Below are positions 62,622 through 64,000 of a stretch of DNA of 64,000 nucleotides, piece by piece. Each line of letters begins with the position of its first letter. Positions within the stretch are counted from its first letter, which is position 1. The DNA lies in NCBI RefSeq assembly GCF_015234305.1, contig NZ_JADGMI010000002.1:62001-126000 (forward strand). The letters are read 5' to 3'. The position numbers and the translations under genes are program-made. The notes beneath the pieces were generated by a model. The model worked only from the letters and a program-made list of their open reading frames with translations, was not told the DNA's origin and searched no databases. Source of the stretch: Superficieibacter sp. 1612_C1 (GTDB taxonomy: Bacteria > Pseudomonadota > Gammaproteobacteria > Enterobacterales > Enterobacteriaceae).

Positions 62622-63575
62622 TTACTCCTCAATGGGCGCGCGGATGCGGGCGTTATACGCCTGCATCCAGTCGTCATCCACCGGCTGATAATGGGTTTTC
62701 TCCTGAAGCCGATCGGCGCGGAAGACGGTTAGCGGCTGGGTTGCGGTAGCCACGACGAAGGAGAATGTTTTGATGTTGGTGGCTGCGCCGAATTCGCCGT
62801 GGCGGTTCATGCATACCACCGACAGATCGCCCGCGCGACCAAAGCGCGACATCAGCTTATCTTCCAGTTCGTAAATTACTGAGTCCGCCGCCTGTTGCGG
62901 AGTCATGCCCTGCGCCATGCGGCGGACAATTTCGTAGCTGGTGCAGCCTTTCATTAAATCTTCGCCCATCCCCGTCGCGGTTGCCGCCCCGGTTTCGCTG
63001 TCACAGTAGAATCCCGAGCCGATGATGGGCGAGTCTCCCAGTCGGCCGCGCTTTTTCATAAACAGGCCGCTGGTGGACGTGGCGACACTCATTGAGCCTT
63101 GTCGGTCAAGAGCGATGATACCCACCGTATCGTGGCCGTCGTAGGGGCTGAGGCCCTTATCCAGCGTTTCCCGGCATCGCTTGCGGTAGTGTTGCATCGC
63201 GCGGTCAGTTAACATCGTTTTCGGCGTAAAGCCCTGACTGAGTGCCCACTCCCGGGCACCCTGACCGACCAGCACGCTGTTATAACGCTGCCGACCCAGC
63301 GCATGCGCCACTTTTACCGGATTGGCGATATCTATCAGGTTACCCACCGCGCCAAAGGCCAGCGTGTCGCCATCCATCCAGGCGGCATCAAGCTCCACTT
63401 CGCCGTTTTCAGTAGGCAGACCGCCATAGCCTACCGATTTATAGAGCGGATAATCTTCGACGGTGACGACCGCATCCACTACCGATGTCGCTGCCGCGCT
63501 TCCGGCCTGTAGCGCCGTCGCCGATGTTGAAACGCCTTCCAGCGCCATCCGCCAGGTTGCAATAATTCCCCACAT
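62622..63575 (-). CDS. N4-(beta-N-acetylglucosaminyl)-L-asparaginase-like Ntn hydrolase
   Basis: A 317-residue member of the asparaginase-2/glycosylasparaginase (T2) family. These precursors cleave themselves to expose an N-terminal Thr nucleophile, here Thr150 in DGHDTVGII, giving an alpha chain of 149 and a beta chain of 168 residues. The GMGEDLMKG glycine motif and the DSPIIGSGFY region follow the glycosylasparaginase pattern more than that of plant-type isoaspartyl peptidases (IaaA). No signal peptide is evident. It starts three bases after the PTS gene. The likely reaction is hydrolysis of an N-glycosidic asparagine amide bond; the substrate is not shown. Confidence 0.82.
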   Translation of the reverse strand: MWGIIATWRMALEGVSTSATALQAGSAAATSVVDAVVTVEDYPLYKSVGYGGLPTENGEVELDAAWMDGDTLAFGAVGNLIDIANPVKVAHALGRQRYNSVLVGQGAREWALSQGFTPKTMLTDRAMQHYRKRCRETLDKGLSPYDGHDTVGIIALDRQGSMSVATSTSGLFMKKRGRLGDSPIIGSGFYCDSETGAATATGMGEDLMKGCTSYEIVRRMAQGMTPQQAADSVIYELEDKLMSRFGRAGDLSVVCMNRHGEFGAATNIKTFSFVVATATQPLTVFRADRLQEKTHYQPVDDDWMQAYNARIRAPIEE

Positions 63576-63578
63576 CCC

Positions 63579-64000
63579 TTACTCCTGTTTCGCCAGCGCG
63601 CCCGCGGCGTTATCCATATTACGTTCTGCACTGCGATATTGTTTGTCGACAATGCGAATAAAAGGCAGATACAACATCGCGCCAATCAGCAGATTGAGGA
63701 GTTGCATAATGCTGCCGGAAAGATGTCCGGTAACAATGAAACCGCTGATAACCGGTGGCAGCGTCCATGGAATAAAAACGCCGGTAGTGACCGCTACCGC
63801 GCCGATTTTCATCGCCACATACTGCACGGTCACCAGCACCAGCGGCACCAGGTTAAACGGGATCAGCATAATGGGATTCATGATCACCGGCAGGCCAAAT
63901 AACACAGGCTCGTTGATATTAAAGAGTGACGCACCCGCGCCAAGGCGCGCGACCTCGCGCATGTTTTTGCTACGTGCGAATATCAGCATGGCGATCACCA
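63579..64000 (-). CDS. PTS EIIC permease, cellobiose/lactose-type (C-terminal part)
   Basis: The C-terminal ~140 residues of a PTS membrane subunit; the 5' part runs off the window end. The signature FNINEPVLFGLPVIMNPIMLIPF is that of the EIIC domain of lactose/cellobiose-family (Chb/Cel) systems. Membrane helices around MLIPFNLVPLVLVTVQYVAM and GSIMQLLNLLIGAMLYLPFI are visible. There is no EIIB or EIIA domain at this end, so these would be separate proteins encoded upstream, beyond the window. It is translationally close (3-base gap) to the glycosylasparaginase-type gene. Confidence 0.85.
   Translation of the reverse strand, partial: VIAMLIFARSKNMREVARLGAGASLFNINEPVLFGLPVIMNPIMLIPFNLVPLVLVTVQYVAMKIGAVAVTTGVFIPWTLPPVISGFIVTGHLSGSIMQLLNLLIGAMLYLPFIRIVDKQYRSAERNMDNAAGALAKQE

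Overview
The window is a stretch of enterobacterial chromosome of roughly 50-55% GC by eye. The core gene order pepB-sseB-sseA-yfhM-pbpC-ndk-rlmN-rodZ-ispG-hisS-yfgM-bamB-der, then xseA-guaB-guaA-yfgG-yfgF-ppx-ppk-purN-purM-upp-uraA-hda, is that of Escherichia, Salmonella and Citrobacter. A DMSO-reductase-type operon between pbpC and ndk, and a sinH-sinI-ratA set between yfgJ and xseA, are shared with Salmonella. A MelR-controlled GH36 alpha-galactosidase, a bglK-type kinase operon and several PTS genes are not what I recall of Salmonella at these places. A Citrobacter or close relative is the best guess. I cannot fix the species.

Layout. 1-1570: end of pepB, sseB, and a structured RNA candidate at the ryfA position. 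1589-6204 (minus): an alpha-glucoside PTS EIICB, a GH4 6-phospho-alpha-glucosidase and an RpiR regulator, with core gene sseA lying inside the block. 6470-13757: yfhM (bacterial alpha-2-macroglobulin) and pbpC. 14074-18755: molybdoenzyme dmsABC plus a polyferredoxin, behind an FNR-like site. 18878-27955: ndk, rlmN, rodZ, ispG, hisS, yfgM, bamB, der. 28014-32720: LacY/RafB-type permease, RafA-type GH36 enzyme and divergent melR. 32824-42171: yfgJ, then sinH, sinI and a giant modular ratA. 42322-55491: xseA, guaBA, yfgG, yfgF, ppk-ppx, purMN. 55757-58091: beta-glucoside kinase bglK and a GH1 6-phospho-beta-glucosidase. 58342-61134: upp, uraA, hda. 61161-64000 (minus): an unusual operon of PTS EIIC (cut by the window edge), an N4-glycosyl-asparaginase-type Ntn hydrolase and an M17 aminopeptidase.

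The core genes serve purine and pyrimidine supply, polyphosphate metabolism, tRNA charging and modification, outer-membrane assembly, peptidoglycan synthesis and replication control. The accessory blocks are four carbohydrate or conjugate-uptake cassettes, one anaerobic respiratory cassette and one surface or secretion cassette, each sitting between core genes whose order is otherwise intact. No tRNA, rRNA, insertion sequence, integrase or CRISPR array was seen.

The two most interesting loci are: (1) sinH-sinI-ratA, where SinI looks like RatA at its N-terminus and like SinH at its C-terminus, suggesting a three-part secretion or display system; and (2) the PTS/glycosyl-asparaginase/aminopeptidase operon, which could be a route for taking up and breaking down glycosylated asparagine or related conjugates.
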